A stretch of 64,000 bases of DNA, taken from NCBI RefSeq assembly GCF_014205215.1, contig NZ_JACHNC010000001.1, positions 5,762,501 through 5,826,500 on the forward strand. The letters run 5' to 3'. Below are positions 1 through 8,122 of the stretch, one piece after another. The notes under the pieces were generated by a model that was not told the origin of the DNA, searched no databases, and was given only the letters and a program-made list of their open reading frames with translations. The translations under genes were made by a program, and so were the position numbers. The number at the start of each line of letters is the position of its first letter. The first letter of the stretch is position 1. The stretch is from Actinoplanes lobatus. GTDB taxonomy: Bacteria; Actinomycetota; Actinomycetes; Mycobacteriales; Micromonosporaceae.

Positions 1-1544
1 CGGGCCGCGGCGCGTTTGACCCGGACAAGGCCGCCGTGGGCGGCGATCAGACCGGGGTGCTCGGGGATGTCGGCCAGGGCGTCGTCAGCCGTCTCCGTCC
101 AGCCCTCGATGGTGGTCAGCGGGTTGAGCAGGTCGTGGGCGACGACCCCGGCGAAGCCGGACAGCGCGTCGAGGTGGCGGGTTTCGGCGGTGACGTCGTG
201 AATCAGTAGCACGGTCCGGTCCATGTAGCCGTCCGGGTGAACCAGAGGGGCGGCGGTGCAGCGCAGGATTCGGTCGTGCGGTAGGTCCGGGTTGCGCACC
301 AGTATGTCCAGGACGTGGGTCTGCCCGTCCGCGGCGCCCCGGCGCCAGGGCAGATCCTGTTCGGGCATCGGGGTGCCGTCGACGTGATGCAGCCCGTAGA
401 AGGTGATGGGGTCGAGCGTCCCGGTGGGGCGGACCCGGCCCAGGAGGGTCACCAGGGCGGGATTGTGCATGACCAGGCGGCCCTCGTGATCGTGGAGGCC
501 CATGCCGTCGGACGTGGAGTCGATGATCGCGTTCAACAGCTGCGCCTGCCGGGAGGCCTGCTCCTTCTCGGCGGTCAGTTCGAGGGTCAGCGTGGCGCGT
601 TCCTCGCGGATCAGGGACAGGGTCAGGCCGATGAGGGCGGACGTGGCGGCGAACACGTGCGCGACCAGCACCTCGGTCTCGGCCGAGCCGAGCGTCGCGA
701 ACGGCCCCGACCGGCACAGCGTGGCCGCGCTCGCGGCCAGGGTGACGGCCGCACTGAATGCCAGGACGTAGGTGGTGCACAGCCGGACAGCGGCCCACAC
801 GGTCAGGACGAGCAGCGGGAACACCATGGAGATGCCGGGAATGGTGAACATGATGCTGTAGGCGGCCGCCGAACATCCGACCACGGCCAGGTACTCGCCG
901 ATGCGAGTGCTCGGCACCTCCCGCATCGCGTACCGCCAGGCCGCCGGCAGGGTTCCGTGCCGGGCCCGCAGGTCGGCCAGCACCGCCGCGATGTGCTGAG
1001 CCAGCGCCTCGCAGATCAGCATGCTGATAGCCGTACTGATCAGCACGGTCATGGCCTGGCTCCACACGAGGGTTCCGGTAGCCATCCACAGGCCCGGGAA
1101 GCCGACCACAGCGCCCGCGACGGCGGCACCGATCGCGGCGGCGAGTTGCGGCCACAGGTCCGCGGGGCGGCGCAGCCGGGCACGGCCCGGCGCACCGAGA
1201 CGCTGCGGACGCAGGCGGGCCGACAGCCTCACGTAGACGGCGGCCTGGAGCGGTGCGACCACGGCGCACACCGCGGCGGTCGCCACGGTGTGGCTGGCGA
1301 CCAGGTTGATGCCCACGATCGCCGTCACCAGCACCGCCAGGTCGACCCATCGCACCGGCGACCGGCGCTGCGCGACGAACCACATCACCACGACGCCCAC
1401 CGGCGGCCACAACTCGTACAGCCCGGCGTGGGTGAAGGGCACCCGGCTCAAGAACTCCATCAGCAGGAACAGCGATGCGAAGCCGGCAGTGCGCAACAAC
1501 GATGCCCGGACACCCGTGACACCCGGCTCGTCGTGGGCCGTCAT
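1..1544 (-). CDS. Membrane sensor histidine kinase (3' end outside window)
   Basis: Only the first 514 codons are visible; the gene runs off the left edge. Roughly residues 15-310 form consecutive hydrophobic segments like a MASE1-type membrane sensor. A short charged linker, a PAS-like domain (about 335-455) and the HisKA helix follow. The phospho-acceptor is His470 in VVAHDLLNPL, so the protein should autophosphorylate in response to a signal sensed in or near the membrane. The ATP-binding domain is not in the window. The ATG at 1544 has GAGGTGCGAGG just upstream. No cognate response regulator is adjacent on the visible side. Kinase identity is firm; the ligand is unknown. Confidence 0.85.
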   Translation of the reverse strand, partial: MTAHDEPGVTGVRASLLRTAGFASLFLLMEFLSRVPFTHAGLYELWPPVGVVVMWFVAQRRSPVRWVDLAVLVTAIVGINLVASHTVATAAVCAVVAPLQAAVYVRLSARLRPQRLGAPGRARLRRPADLWPQLAAAIGAAVAGAVVGFPGLWMATGTLVWSQAMTVLISTAISMLICEALAQHIAAVLADLRARHGTLPAAWRYAMREVPSTRIGEYLAVVGCSAAAYSIMFTIPGISMVFPLLVLTVWAAVRLCTTYVLAFSAAVTLAASAATLCRSGPFATLGSAETEVLVAHVFAATSALIGLTLSLIREERATLTLELTAEKEQASRQAQLLNAIIDSTSDGMGLHDHEGRLVMHNPALVTLLGRVRPTGTLDPITFYGLHHVDGTPMPEQDLPWRRGAADGQTHVLDILVRNPDLPHDRILRCTAAPLVHPDGYMDRTVLLIHDVTAETRHLDALSGFAGVVAHDLLNPLTTIEGWTETADDALADIPEHPGLIAAHGGLVRVKRAAA

Positions 1545-1659
1545 CCTCGCACCTCCGTCGGACGCTGTATGCCAGCCCTTTCGGCCGGCGGCGCAGGCCC
1601 ATCGAGAACCGGCCGGCCCGATTTCCCCGGGTCCGACGTCCCGAACCGGACATCACGCG

Positions 1660-2787
1660 TCATACGCCGGCGGGTAGTGGCCGCGGGGCGAACAGGGTGC
1701 CGCGGACGCTTCCGCGGGCGGTGCGTGCCGCGACCACGGCCCACGCGACCACCAGGGCGGCGTAGAGGGCGACGGCGCCGACCCGGAACAGGGTGGCCCC
1801 GGTGTGCAGGGCCAGTCCTGACGTGCCGGTGACCACCGTGCCGACCGGGAAGGTGAACGACCACCAGGTCAGCGAGAAGGGCAGATGGCGGCGGGCGGTG
1901 CGGATCGTGACGGCCGCGGCCAGGGCCGCCCACAGCAGTGTGAAACCCCAGACCGGTACGCCGTACAGCACCGCGAACGCCGCCATCGCGTCCGCGTACG
2001 GGGCGGGCAGAGCGGTGGAGGCCACGCCGCCGAGCAGGTTCGCGGCGGTGATCGACTGGCCGAGCGGGCCGAGAACGATCCACAGGGTGGGCACCATCCG
2101 TGCCGGCCCGATCTCGTGATGAACCAGCCGGGCCCAGATCATGCTGATGACCACCAGTGAGGCGAGCAGGCTGATCCCGAACATCGCGTAGCAGACCAGC
2201 AGCATGGTCAGGCGAGGCTGACCGGCCGGCGTGTGCGGTACGAGCATCGCGCCCGTCGACGCCGACACCATCGGGGGCACGACCGCCATCAGCCAACCGC
2301 CGAACGCGCTGCGCGGATCCACGCTCTCGTGCCGGGTGAACTGGAGATACGGAATCGCGAACGCGGTGAACAGGCCCGCGAGCGTCCCGGCGGACCACAG
2401 CACCCAGTCGACCGCGACCGCCGCCTGCGGCCCGATCACCTCCGGGCCGGCCAGCAGCGTTCCCGCTCCGACCGTCATCAGCGCCATCGGCGGGGCACCG
2501 TAGAAGTGCGCCATGACCGGGTCGCGGTGGTGGCCCCGGGCCGTCCGGGGATGACGGCGCCAATGCGCCACCGTCGCCGCGGTCAGCACGATCAGCAGAA
2601 GTACCGCGACCATCCACACGGCGGTGGCGAACATGCGCAGGCCGTCGGACCGCAGCGGCAAAGAAAGCGCGGCAGTCGACACGATGCCGGTCCCCATGAC
2701 CGCGGCGAACCAGTTCGGGGTCAGATTCTCCAGTACGTCGGTCACATGATCGTTTGCCGCAGGTGTCGAGGTCGTACTCATGGGCAT
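1660..2787 (-). CDS. TDT family (TehA/SLAC1-like) transporter
   Basis: A 375-residue integral membrane protein with about ten hydrophobic helices. The N-terminal block NLTPNWFAAVMGTGIVS is typical of the tellurite-resistance/dicarboxylate transporter (TDT) family, which includes TehA, Mae1 and SLAC1 anion channels and sulfite exporters. The likely role is export or channelling of a small anion such as sulfite, malate or tellurite-derived species; the substrate cannot be read from sequence. The start at 2787 (ATGCCCATGAGT) is chosen because the family domain begins about 20 residues later; the ATG at 2781 is an alternative. It is divergent from a LysR regulator across a short region rich in TTGTG half-sites, so LysR control is likely. 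Confidence 0.88.
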   Translation of the reverse strand: MPMSTTSTPAANDHVTDVLENLTPNWFAAVMGTGIVSTAALSLPLRSDGLRMFATAVWMVAVLLLIVLTAATVAHWRRHPRTARGHHRDPVMAHFYGAPPMALMTVGAGTLLAGPEVIGPQAAVAVDWVLWSAGTLAGLFTAFAIPYLQFTRHESVDPRSAFGGWLMAVVPPMVSASTGAMLVPHTPAGQPRLTMLLVCYAMFGISLLASLVVISMIWARLVHHEIGPARMVPTLWIVLGPLGQSITAANLLGGVASTALPAPYADAMAAFAVLYGVPVWGFTLLWAALAAAVTIRTARRHLPFSLTWWSFTFPVGTVVTGTSGLALHTGATLFRVGAVALYAALVVAWAVVAARTARGSVRGTLFAPRPLPAGV

Positions 2788-2828
2788 CACGATCCCGGTC
2801 CGGTGAACCGGCCGGTAGCTGCCACAAC

Positions 2829-2878
2829 CTTGTGAAGTCACAAGCCGGATTTGTGGCTGTGTACGATTCCGGCTTGTG
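2829..2878. promoter_or_regulatory. Candidate LysR operator between transporter and regulator
   Basis: The intergenic region holds a near-perfect palindrome, CTTGTGA-AG-TCACAAG (2829-2844). Two further TTGTG half-sites follow at 2851-2855 and 2874-2878, the last overlapping a possible GTG start of the regulator. CACAAGCCGG (2839-2848) and CCGGCTTGTG (2869-2878) form a second, wider inverted repeat. Multiple spaced half-sites between a LysR gene and its divergent target are typical of this family. Binding by this regulator is inferred. Confidence 0.5.
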
Positions 2879-2893
2879 GCGTTGAGCGCGCGG

Positions 2894-3814
2894 ATGCCGG
2901 ACCTGTCATCACTGGAACTGCTGCTCGCGATCGCGCGTACCGGGAGCCTGAGCGCCGCCGGACGTGATCTCGGCCTTACCCAGCAGGCCGTTTCCGCTCG
3001 CCTGGCCGGGCTGGAGGCCCGCACCGGGATCCGCCTCGCCGTGCGCACCACCCGCGGCGCCGTCCTCACCCCCGCCGGCACCGTGCTGGCCGGCTGGGCC
3101 GACCGCCTCCTCCAGGCCGCTCACGAGGTCGACACCGGGATCGCCTCGCTGCGTGCCGACGCCCAGGGCCGGCTGCGGATCGCGGCCAGCCTGACCATCG
3201 CCGAGCAACTGCTTCCCGCCTGGCTGGTCACGCTCCGAGCACAGGCCCGCCACCAGGGAAAGGAACCGATCGAGGTGGTGCTCCAGGCCACCAACAGCGA
3301 CACCGTCGTCGATCAGATCCGGGCCGGGGACGCCGACCTCGGCTTCATCGAGGGATCCGGCACGCCGCGCGGGCTGCGCAGTCGTGTCGTCGCCCACGAC
3401 GAACTGGTCCTCGTCGTCCTGCCCGATCACCGCTGGGCGCGCCGGACCTCCGGGGTCACCGCCGAGGAACTCAACGACACACCCCTGGTCACCCGCGAGG
3501 CGGGCTCCGGGACCCGGGAATTTCTGGCGACCGCGCTCCGGAGCCGCCTGGGCGCCGGCACCCGCCAGCCGAAACCGGCGCTCGAACTGTCCACCACCGC
3601 ATCGGTGCGCGCCGCCGTCCTCGCCGGTGCCGGCCCGGCCGTCCTGAGCCGGCTGGCGGTCACCGACGATCTGCGCGGTGATCGGCTGCGCCATGTCGCC
3701 GTCGTCGACCTCGACCTGCGCCGGGAACTGCGCGCGATCTGGAACGGTCCACGAACACCGCCGCCCGGAGCCGTCCGCACCTTCCTGGCCCACCTCGGGA
3801 CCCGGACCGGTTGA
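2894..3814 (+). CDS. LysR family transcriptional regulator
   Basis: A 306-residue regulator of usual LTTR length. An N-terminal winged HTH (residues 1-60, with AGRDLGLTQQAVSARLAGLE as the recognition region) is followed by a LysR substrate-binding domain (about 85-290). It probably senses a small effector and controls the divergent TDT transporter. The ATG at 2894 places the HTH at the very N-terminus as usual; a GTG at 2876 would add six residues and overlaps a TTGTG half-site. There is no clear Shine-Dalgarno sequence, so translation may be leaderless. The last 54 bases of the gene have been copied downstream as a 61-bp tandem repeat. Confidence 0.9.
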   Translation: MPDLSSLELLLAIARTGSLSAAGRDLGLTQQAVSARLAGLEARTGIRLAVRTTRGAVLTPAGTVLAGWADRLLQAAHEVDTGIASLRADAQGRLRIAASLTIAEQLLPAWLVTLRAQARHQGKEPIEVVLQATNSDTVVDQIRAGDADLGFIEGSGTPRGLRSRVVAHDELVLVVLPDHRWARRTSGVTAEELNDTPLVTREAGSGTREFLATALRSRLGAGTRQPKPALELSTTASVRAAVLAGAGPAVLSRLAVTDDLRGDRLRHVAVVDLDLRRELRAIWNGPRTPPPGAVRTFLAHLGTRTG

Positions 3815-4006
3815 TCCGTCGCCGGCCGGAGCCGTCCGGATCTTCCTGGCCCGCCTCGGCGGCCGGGTCGGTTGATGCGTCGCCGGCCGGAGCTGTCCGG
3901 ATCTTCCTGGCCCGCCTCGGGACCCGGGCCGGTTGATGCGTCGCCGGCCGGAGTTGTCCGGACCTTTTTGGCCCACCTCGGGACCAGGACCGGTCAATCC
4001 GCCGGC
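3767..4006. repeat. 61-bp tandem repeat derived from the 3' end of the LysR gene
   Basis: The closing segment of the LysR gene, from GGAGCCGTCC through its stop and the GTCGCCGGCC that follows, recurs with a 61-bp period starting at 3767, 3828, 3889 and 3950. The first copy is the real gene end. Copies 2-4 diverge by a few bases each. The last copy runs into the 3' end of the convergent HTH gene (stop at 3994). Since 61 is not a multiple of three, the copies do not form one reading frame and the repeat is best read as non-coding. Confidence 0.9.
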
Positions 4007-4524
4007 ATCAGGATGGTGGTCAGCAGCCGGCGGGTGCGGCCCTCGGGTGGCAGTGCCATGCGCCGGGCGAACACTCCGGCCAGTTCGGTGATCAACTCGC
4101 CGAGTTCGTCGTCGGTGAGGTGCAGCGCCGCCTGCCGGTAGCCGACCAGGTCCCGGCCGAGGTCGACGTCGCCGCGTGCGAGGTAACGGTCGTAGTCGGC
4201 GAGCAGGCCGGCCGCGAACGCGGCGAACGCGGCCCGGTGCTGCTCGACGGTCAGCCGCGCGGCCGCCTCAGCATCGATGACCGTGGTCCCGGTCCGTAGC
4301 CGGTAGGTGCGCTCGGCGGCGCCGCGCACCCGGCGCTCCTCGACCACCTCCAGGATCCCGGCCTCGGTCAGGGTGGCCACCTGCCGATAGAGGGTCGCGG
4401 TCGCCACGTCGGGGAGCAGCTCGCGTAGTCGCAACGTGGTGAGGTCGCGATCGCCGAGGAAGGCCTGCACTATCCGCAGCCGGACCGGGTGCAGCAGCAG
4501 CTCCGCCGTAGTGATCCGGGTCAT
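3994..4524 (-). CDS. Winged-helix HTH transcriptional regulator
   Basis: A 176-residue protein. Residues 1-75 form an ArsR/PadR-like winged helix (LLLHPVRLRIVQAFL, then LLPDVATATLYRQVATL and the wing EVVEERRVRGAAERTYRL). The C-terminal helical part (about 85-170) resembles those of small actinobacterial regulators that dimerise through helices. It is divergent from the small gene at 4582, and an inverted repeat covers both start regions, so autoregulation plus control of that neighbour is likely. The 3' end lies inside the last copy of the 61-bp repeat, which may have replaced the original C-terminal codons. The effector is unknown. Confidence 0.85.
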   Translation of the reverse strand: MTRITTAELLLHPVRLRIVQAFLGDRDLTTLRLRELLPDVATATLYRQVATLTEAGILEVVEERRVRGAAERTYRLRTGTTVIDAEAAARLTVEQHRAAFAAFAAGLLADYDRYLARGDVDLGRDLVGYRQAALHLTDDELGELITELAGVFARRMALPPEGRTRRLLTTILMPAD

Positions 4525-4534
4525 GTCCCTAGAT

Positions 4535-4574
4535 CATTCTCAAATTTGACATCGTTCGCATGAGTGAGAATGGT
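4535..4574. promoter_or_regulatory. Promoter with overlapping inverted-repeat operator
   Basis: CATTCTCA (4535-4542) and TGAGAATG (4565-4572) form an exact inverted repeat with centres about three helical turns apart. Between them lies TTGACA (4546-4551), followed by a 17-bp spacer and AATGGT (4569-4574). These fit a -35/-10 pair for the rightward gene, placing the transcription start at about 4581-4582. The operator would block both divergent promoters. Protein binding is inferred. Confidence 0.55.
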
Positions 4575-4581
4575 ACAAGGC

Positions 4582-4929
4582 ATGAGCGTTGTGTCCATGA
4601 CCTCGTCCGCACTCACCATCGAACTCACCGCCGCCGAGAAGGTCGCCGGACTGCATGGCGACGTCACCATCCCACTGACCGCGATCACCGCGGTCGAGGT
4701 GGTGCCGGACGCGCTGGCCGCCGCGCACGGACTGCGCGCTCCCGGACTGTCACTGCCCGGCGTCCGGAAGATCGGCACGTGGCGTACCAGGCAGGGCGCG
4801 GAATTCGTCGTCGCCGGGCGTGGCCAGGCCGGGGTGCGGCTCACCCTGACCGGCCAGAAACTCGCCTCGGTGCTGCTCGGCGACGACGACGCCGAAGCGC
4901 TCGCCGAACGCATCCGGGCCGCCCGATGA
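4582..4929 (+). CDS. Small conserved protein, possibly PH-like fold
   Basis: A 115-residue protein with no membrane segment. It has alternating beta-rich stretches (ALTIELTAAEKV, VTIPLTAITAVEVV, GAEFVVAGRGQAGVRLTL) and a terminal helix (DDAEALAERIRAAR), a pattern like bacterial PH-domain proteins. No enzyme motif is visible and the function is unknown. The ATG at 4582 coincides with the predicted transcription start, so the mRNA would be leaderless; an in-frame GTG at 4564 lies inside the operator and is less likely. It is paired with the divergent HTH regulator. Its TGA overlaps the ATG of a 22-codon frame at 4926. Confidence 0.7.
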   Translation: MSVVSMTSSALTIELTAAEKVAGLHGDVTIPLTAITAVEVVPDALAAAHGLRAPGLSLPGVRKIGTWRTRQGAEFVVAGRGQAGVRLTLTGQKLASVLLGDDDAEALAERIRAAR

Positions 4930-4994
4930 CCGCCACGGCGCGTGAGGTCGAGCTGCGCTTCCCCGGCCCGATCGAGACCTCGCCGGCACGCTGA
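4926..4994 (+). other. 22-codon frame coupled to the preceding gene, possible gene remnant
   Basis: ATG at 4926 overlaps the stop of the preceding gene in an ATGA junction, the usual sign of translational coupling, but the frame ends after 22 codons (MTATAREVELRF...). The minisatellite begins 34 bases later. It may be the surviving 5' end of a longer second gene destroyed by repeat expansion, or simply chance. No family can be assigned to so short a peptide. Confidence 0.3.
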
Positions 4995-5027
4995 CCGTCG
5001 CAGGCCGCGACGGCTGCCGCGGTGCAG

Positions 5028-5352
5028 GCCCGCCCGCCTGTCGGCGCCCGCCCGCCTGTCGGCGCCCGCCCGCCTGTCGGCGCCCGCCCGCCTGTCGGCG
5101 CCCGCCCGCCTGTCGGCGCCCGCCCGCCTGTCGGCGCCCGCCCGCCTGTCGGCGCCCGCCCGCCTGTCGGCGCCCGCCCGCCTGTCGGCGCCCGCCCGCC
5201 TGTCGGCGCCCGCCCGCCTGTCGGCGCCCGCCCGCCTGTCGGCGCCCGCCCGCCTGTCGGCGCCCGCCCGCCTGTCGGCGCCCGCCCGCCTGTCGGCGAG
5301 CACCCGGGCCTGTAGGCGAGCGCCCGCCTGTCGGCGCCCGCCCGCCTGCCGG
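5028..5352. repeat. 18-bp GC-rich minisatellite, 15 exact copies
   Basis: Fifteen identical copies of GCCCGCCCGCCTGTCGGC run from 5028 to 5297, with about three degenerate copies reaching 5352. Because 18 is a multiple of three, all six frames stay open and give long artificial repeat peptides such as (ARPPVG)n. There is no supporting start signal or domain, so it is treated as non-coding. The minus strand contains GG-C-GGG-C-GGG runs in each unit and could form G-quadruplexes. It fills most of the gap between the small protein and the convergent EEP gene. Confidence 0.95.
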
Positions 5353-5395
5353 TCCGCGGCGATGCTCGACTGGCGCCGGAGACCGAACGGCGGGC

Positions 5396-6127
5396 TCAGC
5401 CGGCCGGGCGAAGGATGAGGTCGGCCTCCACCCCGTAATGGTCGGAGAGGTAGGCGTGCCGCCCGTCGGCGAGAGTGACCTCGTCCTGGAAGACCAGTTG
5501 GGCGGCCCCGGTCATCGGCGGGCGCACCAGGATGTGGTCGAAGGCGGGCGGGTTCGGCCACCCGGGCGTCGGCCGATAGGTCGGCCGGGCGTCACCGGCC
5601 AGCACGTCCCGGAGCCCGGTCTCGTTCAGGAACTCCCGCAGCACGACGGAGTCACGCGGCACGTTGAGGTCACCGGTCACCACGACCGGCGCGCCCGGGT
5701 CGACCGCTGCGACCTGCCGGGCCAGCACCCCGAGTTCCGTCCGCGCGATGTCCGTGTACCGGTTTTCCGCCGACCAGTCATCGTCCCGGTTGGCCGAGAG
5801 ATGGGTGTTGATCACGACCACTTCGCCGTCATCGGTATCGACGGTCACGACCAGTGCACCCTTGCGCATCAGATACTCCGGCCGGGCCGGCGCCGTCAAC
5901 GGGAACCGGACGAACCGTGACCGCGTCACCGGCCACCGGGACAGCACCACCAGGCCGCCTTTGAGCAGGACCGTCCCGGCCGAGACCCGATGCGGATACC
6001 GCGGGATCAGATGCCGGTACATGACCTCCTGCAGGCAGACGACGTCGTACCGGGACTTTTCAAGGATCTCGCCGAGTACCCGCAGCCGCGGTCGGACATC
6101 CCCTTTGAACAGTGCGTTCAACGTCAA
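5396..6127 (-). CDS. Endonuclease/exonuclease/phosphatase (EEP) family hydrolase
   Basis: A 243-residue EEP-fold hydrolase. Visible family motifs are CLQEVM (metal-binding Glu, about residues 31-36), INTHLSANRDDDW (about 108-120), VVTGDLNVPRD (about 147-157, catalytic Asp and Asn) and YLSDHYGVEAD (about 225-235, catalytic His). The substrate may be a phosphodiester such as nucleic acid, sphingomyelin or inositol phosphate. No signal peptide is seen, so it is probably cytoplasmic. No ATG or GTG lies in frame upstream. The start is TTG at 6127, or more likely CTG at 6136, which gives LRLLTLN and sits six bases after GAGGTGGG. It is downstream of the two-component genes on the same strand. Confidence 0.88.
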   Translation of the reverse strand: MTLNALFKGDVRPRLRVLGEILEKSRYDVVCLQEVMYRHLIPRYPHRVSAGTVLLKGGLVVLSRWPVTRSRFVRFPLTAPARPEYLMRKGALVVTVDTDDGEVVVINTHLSANRDDDWSAENRYTDIARTELGVLARQVAAVDPGAPVVVTGDLNVPRDSVVLREFLNETGLRDVLAGDARPTYRPTPGWPNPPAFDHILVRPPMTGAAQLVFQDEVTLADGRHAYLSDHYGVEADLILRPAG

Positions 6128-6148
6128 CAGTCGCAGTGTGATCCCACC

Positions 6149-6823
6149 TCATCGAGCGTTCTCCCCGGGACGGACCATACCGGTCTCGTAGGCGAGGATC
6201 ACCGCCTGAACCCGGTCGCGGAGCTTGAGTTTGGGCAGGATCCGCTTCATGTGGGTTTTCACGGTCGACTCCTCGACGAACAGCTCCGTCGCGATCTCCG
6301 CATTCGACAGACCCCGCGCCACCAGCGTCAGCACATCCCGCTCCCGGGCGGTCAGCACCCGCAGCCGCCGCGTTGTCTCCGGATCCGGCGGCGTGGCCGT
6401 CGTCATCCGGTCGATGACCGTTCGCGTGACCGATGGCGACAGCAGCGACTCGCCGGCCGCGACCGTGTGAATGGCTTCGATCAGCTGCTCCGGCCGCGTC
6501 CGCTTGAGCAGGAATCCGGACGCTCCCGCATTGAGCGCCCCGAACACGTAGTCATCGTCCTCGAAGGTGGTCAGGATCAGCACCCGAACCTCAGGCACGA
6601 CCGCACTCAGATCCCGGGTGGCCGCGATCCCGTCCTGCTGCGGCATCCGCACATCCATCAGCACCACGTCGGGCAGGAGCGCCCGGGCCTGCGTCACCGC
6701 CTCCCGCCCGTCGGCCGCCTCACCGACCACGGCGATCCGGTCGTCGCTGGAGAGAACGGCCCGCAGCCCGGCCCGCATCAGATCATCGTCATCAACGATG
6801 AGTACCCGAAGGACCTCGGTCAC
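6149..6823 (-). CDS. NarL/LuxR family response regulator
   Basis: A 224-residue two-domain response regulator. The receiver domain (1-120) has the acidic pair Asp11-Asp12, the phospho-acceptor Asp57 in VVLMD and the conserved Lys107 in FLLK. The C-terminal LuxR-type HTH (about 155-215) contains LTARERDVLTLVARGLSNAEIA. It pairs with the histidine kinase encoded immediately upstream on the same strand (gap 66 bases). The divergent MMPL exporter across the kinase is the probable target. The C-terminal tail overlaps nothing, and the EEP gene follows after 12-21 bases, so read-through transcription is possible. Confidence 0.95.
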   Translation of the reverse strand: MTEVLRVLIVDDDDLMRAGLRAVLSSDDRIAVVGEAADGREAVTQARALLPDVVLMDVRMPQQDGIAATRDLSAVVPEVRVLILTTFEDDDYVFGALNAGASGFLLKRTRPEQLIEAIHTVAAGESLLSPSVTRTVIDRMTTATPPDPETTRRLRVLTARERDVLTLVARGLSNAEIATELFVEESTVKTHMKRILPKLKLRDRVQAVILAYETGMVRPGENAR

Positions 6824-6889
6824 CCTTTCACCCCCGTTCCGTCACCAATTCTCCGGCACCGAGCCACGAGGTCTCGCTCTGCGCTCGCC

Positions 6890-8065
6890 CTATATGGCGG
6901 CCTCCGTGGCCGCGATCGGAAGGCGGGCGTGCAGCCGGAACAGGTTTGGTCCGCTTGTGTCCGCCTCCAGGGTGCCGTCCAGCAGGGCGACCCGCTCGCG
7001 CATGCCGACGATGCCCATCCCGCCGCCGGGCTGTGAGACCGAGCCGACCGGGTTGCTCACCTCGATCTCCACCTCCGCATTCCCGTAGGCCATCCGAACA
7101 TCGGCGGTCCCGGAACCGTGCCGGGCCGCATTCGTCAGCGCCTCCTGCAGAATCCGGTAGGCCGCCCAGGCCACCCCACTCGGCAGGCCCCGTGGCGCCC
7201 CGTCGAACGTGGTCGACACCTGCAACCCACCGGCCCGGTGCCTGTCCACCAGTTGCTCCAGCGCCGCAGTGTCGGCGGGCGCGGGATCGGCCGGCCCCGA
7301 CTCCTCCCGCAAGGCCCGGACCAGCCGGTCGATGTCGGCGATGGTGCTCTGCGCGACCTCTTCGATGGTTTCGATGGCCTGCCGTGACCGCTGCGGATCG
7401 CGCTCGTGCAGCAGCCGCGCCGCACCCGCCTGCACCAGGATCACGTTGATCGCGTGCCCGGCCGAGTCGTGCAACTCGCGGGCGATCCGGGTACGTTCCT
7501 GTGCCGCGGCGAGCCGCCGCTGCGCCGCGATGTCCAGCTCACGCAGCCGCGCGTGCTCCTCCAACTCGGCGATCCGCTCCTGCCGCAGCCGGTTGCGGTC
7601 ACCGGCGACCCACACCAGCAGAACCATCGTGATCCACGCGGCGAAACCGGGAGCGATCGACAGCATGGACCGCGCCTGGTGGTTGACGGCCATCAGGGCG
7701 ATCGACAGCGCGGGGAACGACATGACCGCTGTCCACGCCGCATATCTGGGGCGGCGGGACGCGCCACCGAACTTCTCGGCCATCGCGTAGGTCGCGATCA
7801 GAGCGCCCGGCGGAACGTCCAGCGGATAGTCGAGGGCGATCAGGCACAGAGAGGCCACCGTCGTGATCGCGTAGACCGTGGCCGGAGCCCGGCGAGCGAA
7901 GATCAAGGGCAGCGTCGACGCGAGGGCCAGCACCACCCCGAGCACGTCCAGCTGCCGGTAGACGCCCTCCTGGGCGCCGAGACCGCCCTGCTGGAGCATC
8001 ACCAGCGTGAACACGGCGGCGAACAACGCCACCATGCTGTCGACCAACCACCGCCTCATCGTCAC
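6890..8065 (-). CDS. NarL-type sensor histidine kinase
   Basis: A 391-residue membrane kinase of the HisKA_3 class. Five or six hydrophobic helices occupy residues 8-155. A coiled-coil (about 158-190) leads to the dimerisation domain with phospho-acceptor His199 in RIARELHDSAGHAIN. A HATPase domain follows, with N-box LQEALTNAARHG and G-box GGGMGIVGMRERV. The lack of a large outside loop suggests sensing within the membrane, as in kinases that respond to cell-envelope stress. The start is GTG at 8065, with ATG at 8059 as an alternative. It forms an operon with the response regulator downstream. Confidence 0.94.
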   Translation of the reverse strand: MTMRRWLVDSMVALFAAVFTLVMLQQGGLGAQEGVYRQLDVLGVVLALASTLPLIFARRAPATVYAITTVASLCLIALDYPLDVPPGALIATYAMAEKFGGASRRPRYAAWTAVMSFPALSIALMAVNHQARSMLSIAPGFAAWITMVLLVWVAGDRNRLRQERIAELEEHARLRELDIAAQRRLAAAQERTRIARELHDSAGHAINVILVQAGAARLLHERDPQRSRQAIETIEEVAQSTIADIDRLVRALREESGPADPAPADTAALEQLVDRHRAGGLQVSTTFDGAPRGLPSGVAWAAYRILQEALTNAARHGSGTADVRMAYGNAEVEIEVSNPVGSVSQPGGGMGIVGMRERVALLDGTLEADTSGPNLFRLHARLPIAATEAAI

Positions 8066-8122
8066 GCGACCAGCGTACGGCCGCCCAACCGCCCGGCGGA
8101 TCCTTCACGAGGGGCATCCGGT

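Noticed and set aside
85..1656. Long open frame on the minus strand overlapping the sensor kinase
   Set aside because: Arg/Gly/Pro-rich composition typical of a shadow frame in GC-rich DNA. The kinase frame in the same strand has clear PAS and HisKA motifs.
5028..5315. Repeat peptide (ARPPVG)n on the plus strand
   Set aside because: No domain, no SD, and every frame of the array is equally open, so coding is not supported.
5028..5352. Possible CRISPR array
   Set aside because: Units are contiguous with no variable spacers and no cas genes are in the window.
4521..5561. 346-codon minus-strand frame through the 18-bp repeat
   Set aside because: It stays open only because the repeat is a multiple of three. 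The flanks read antisense through known genes and no start signal exists.
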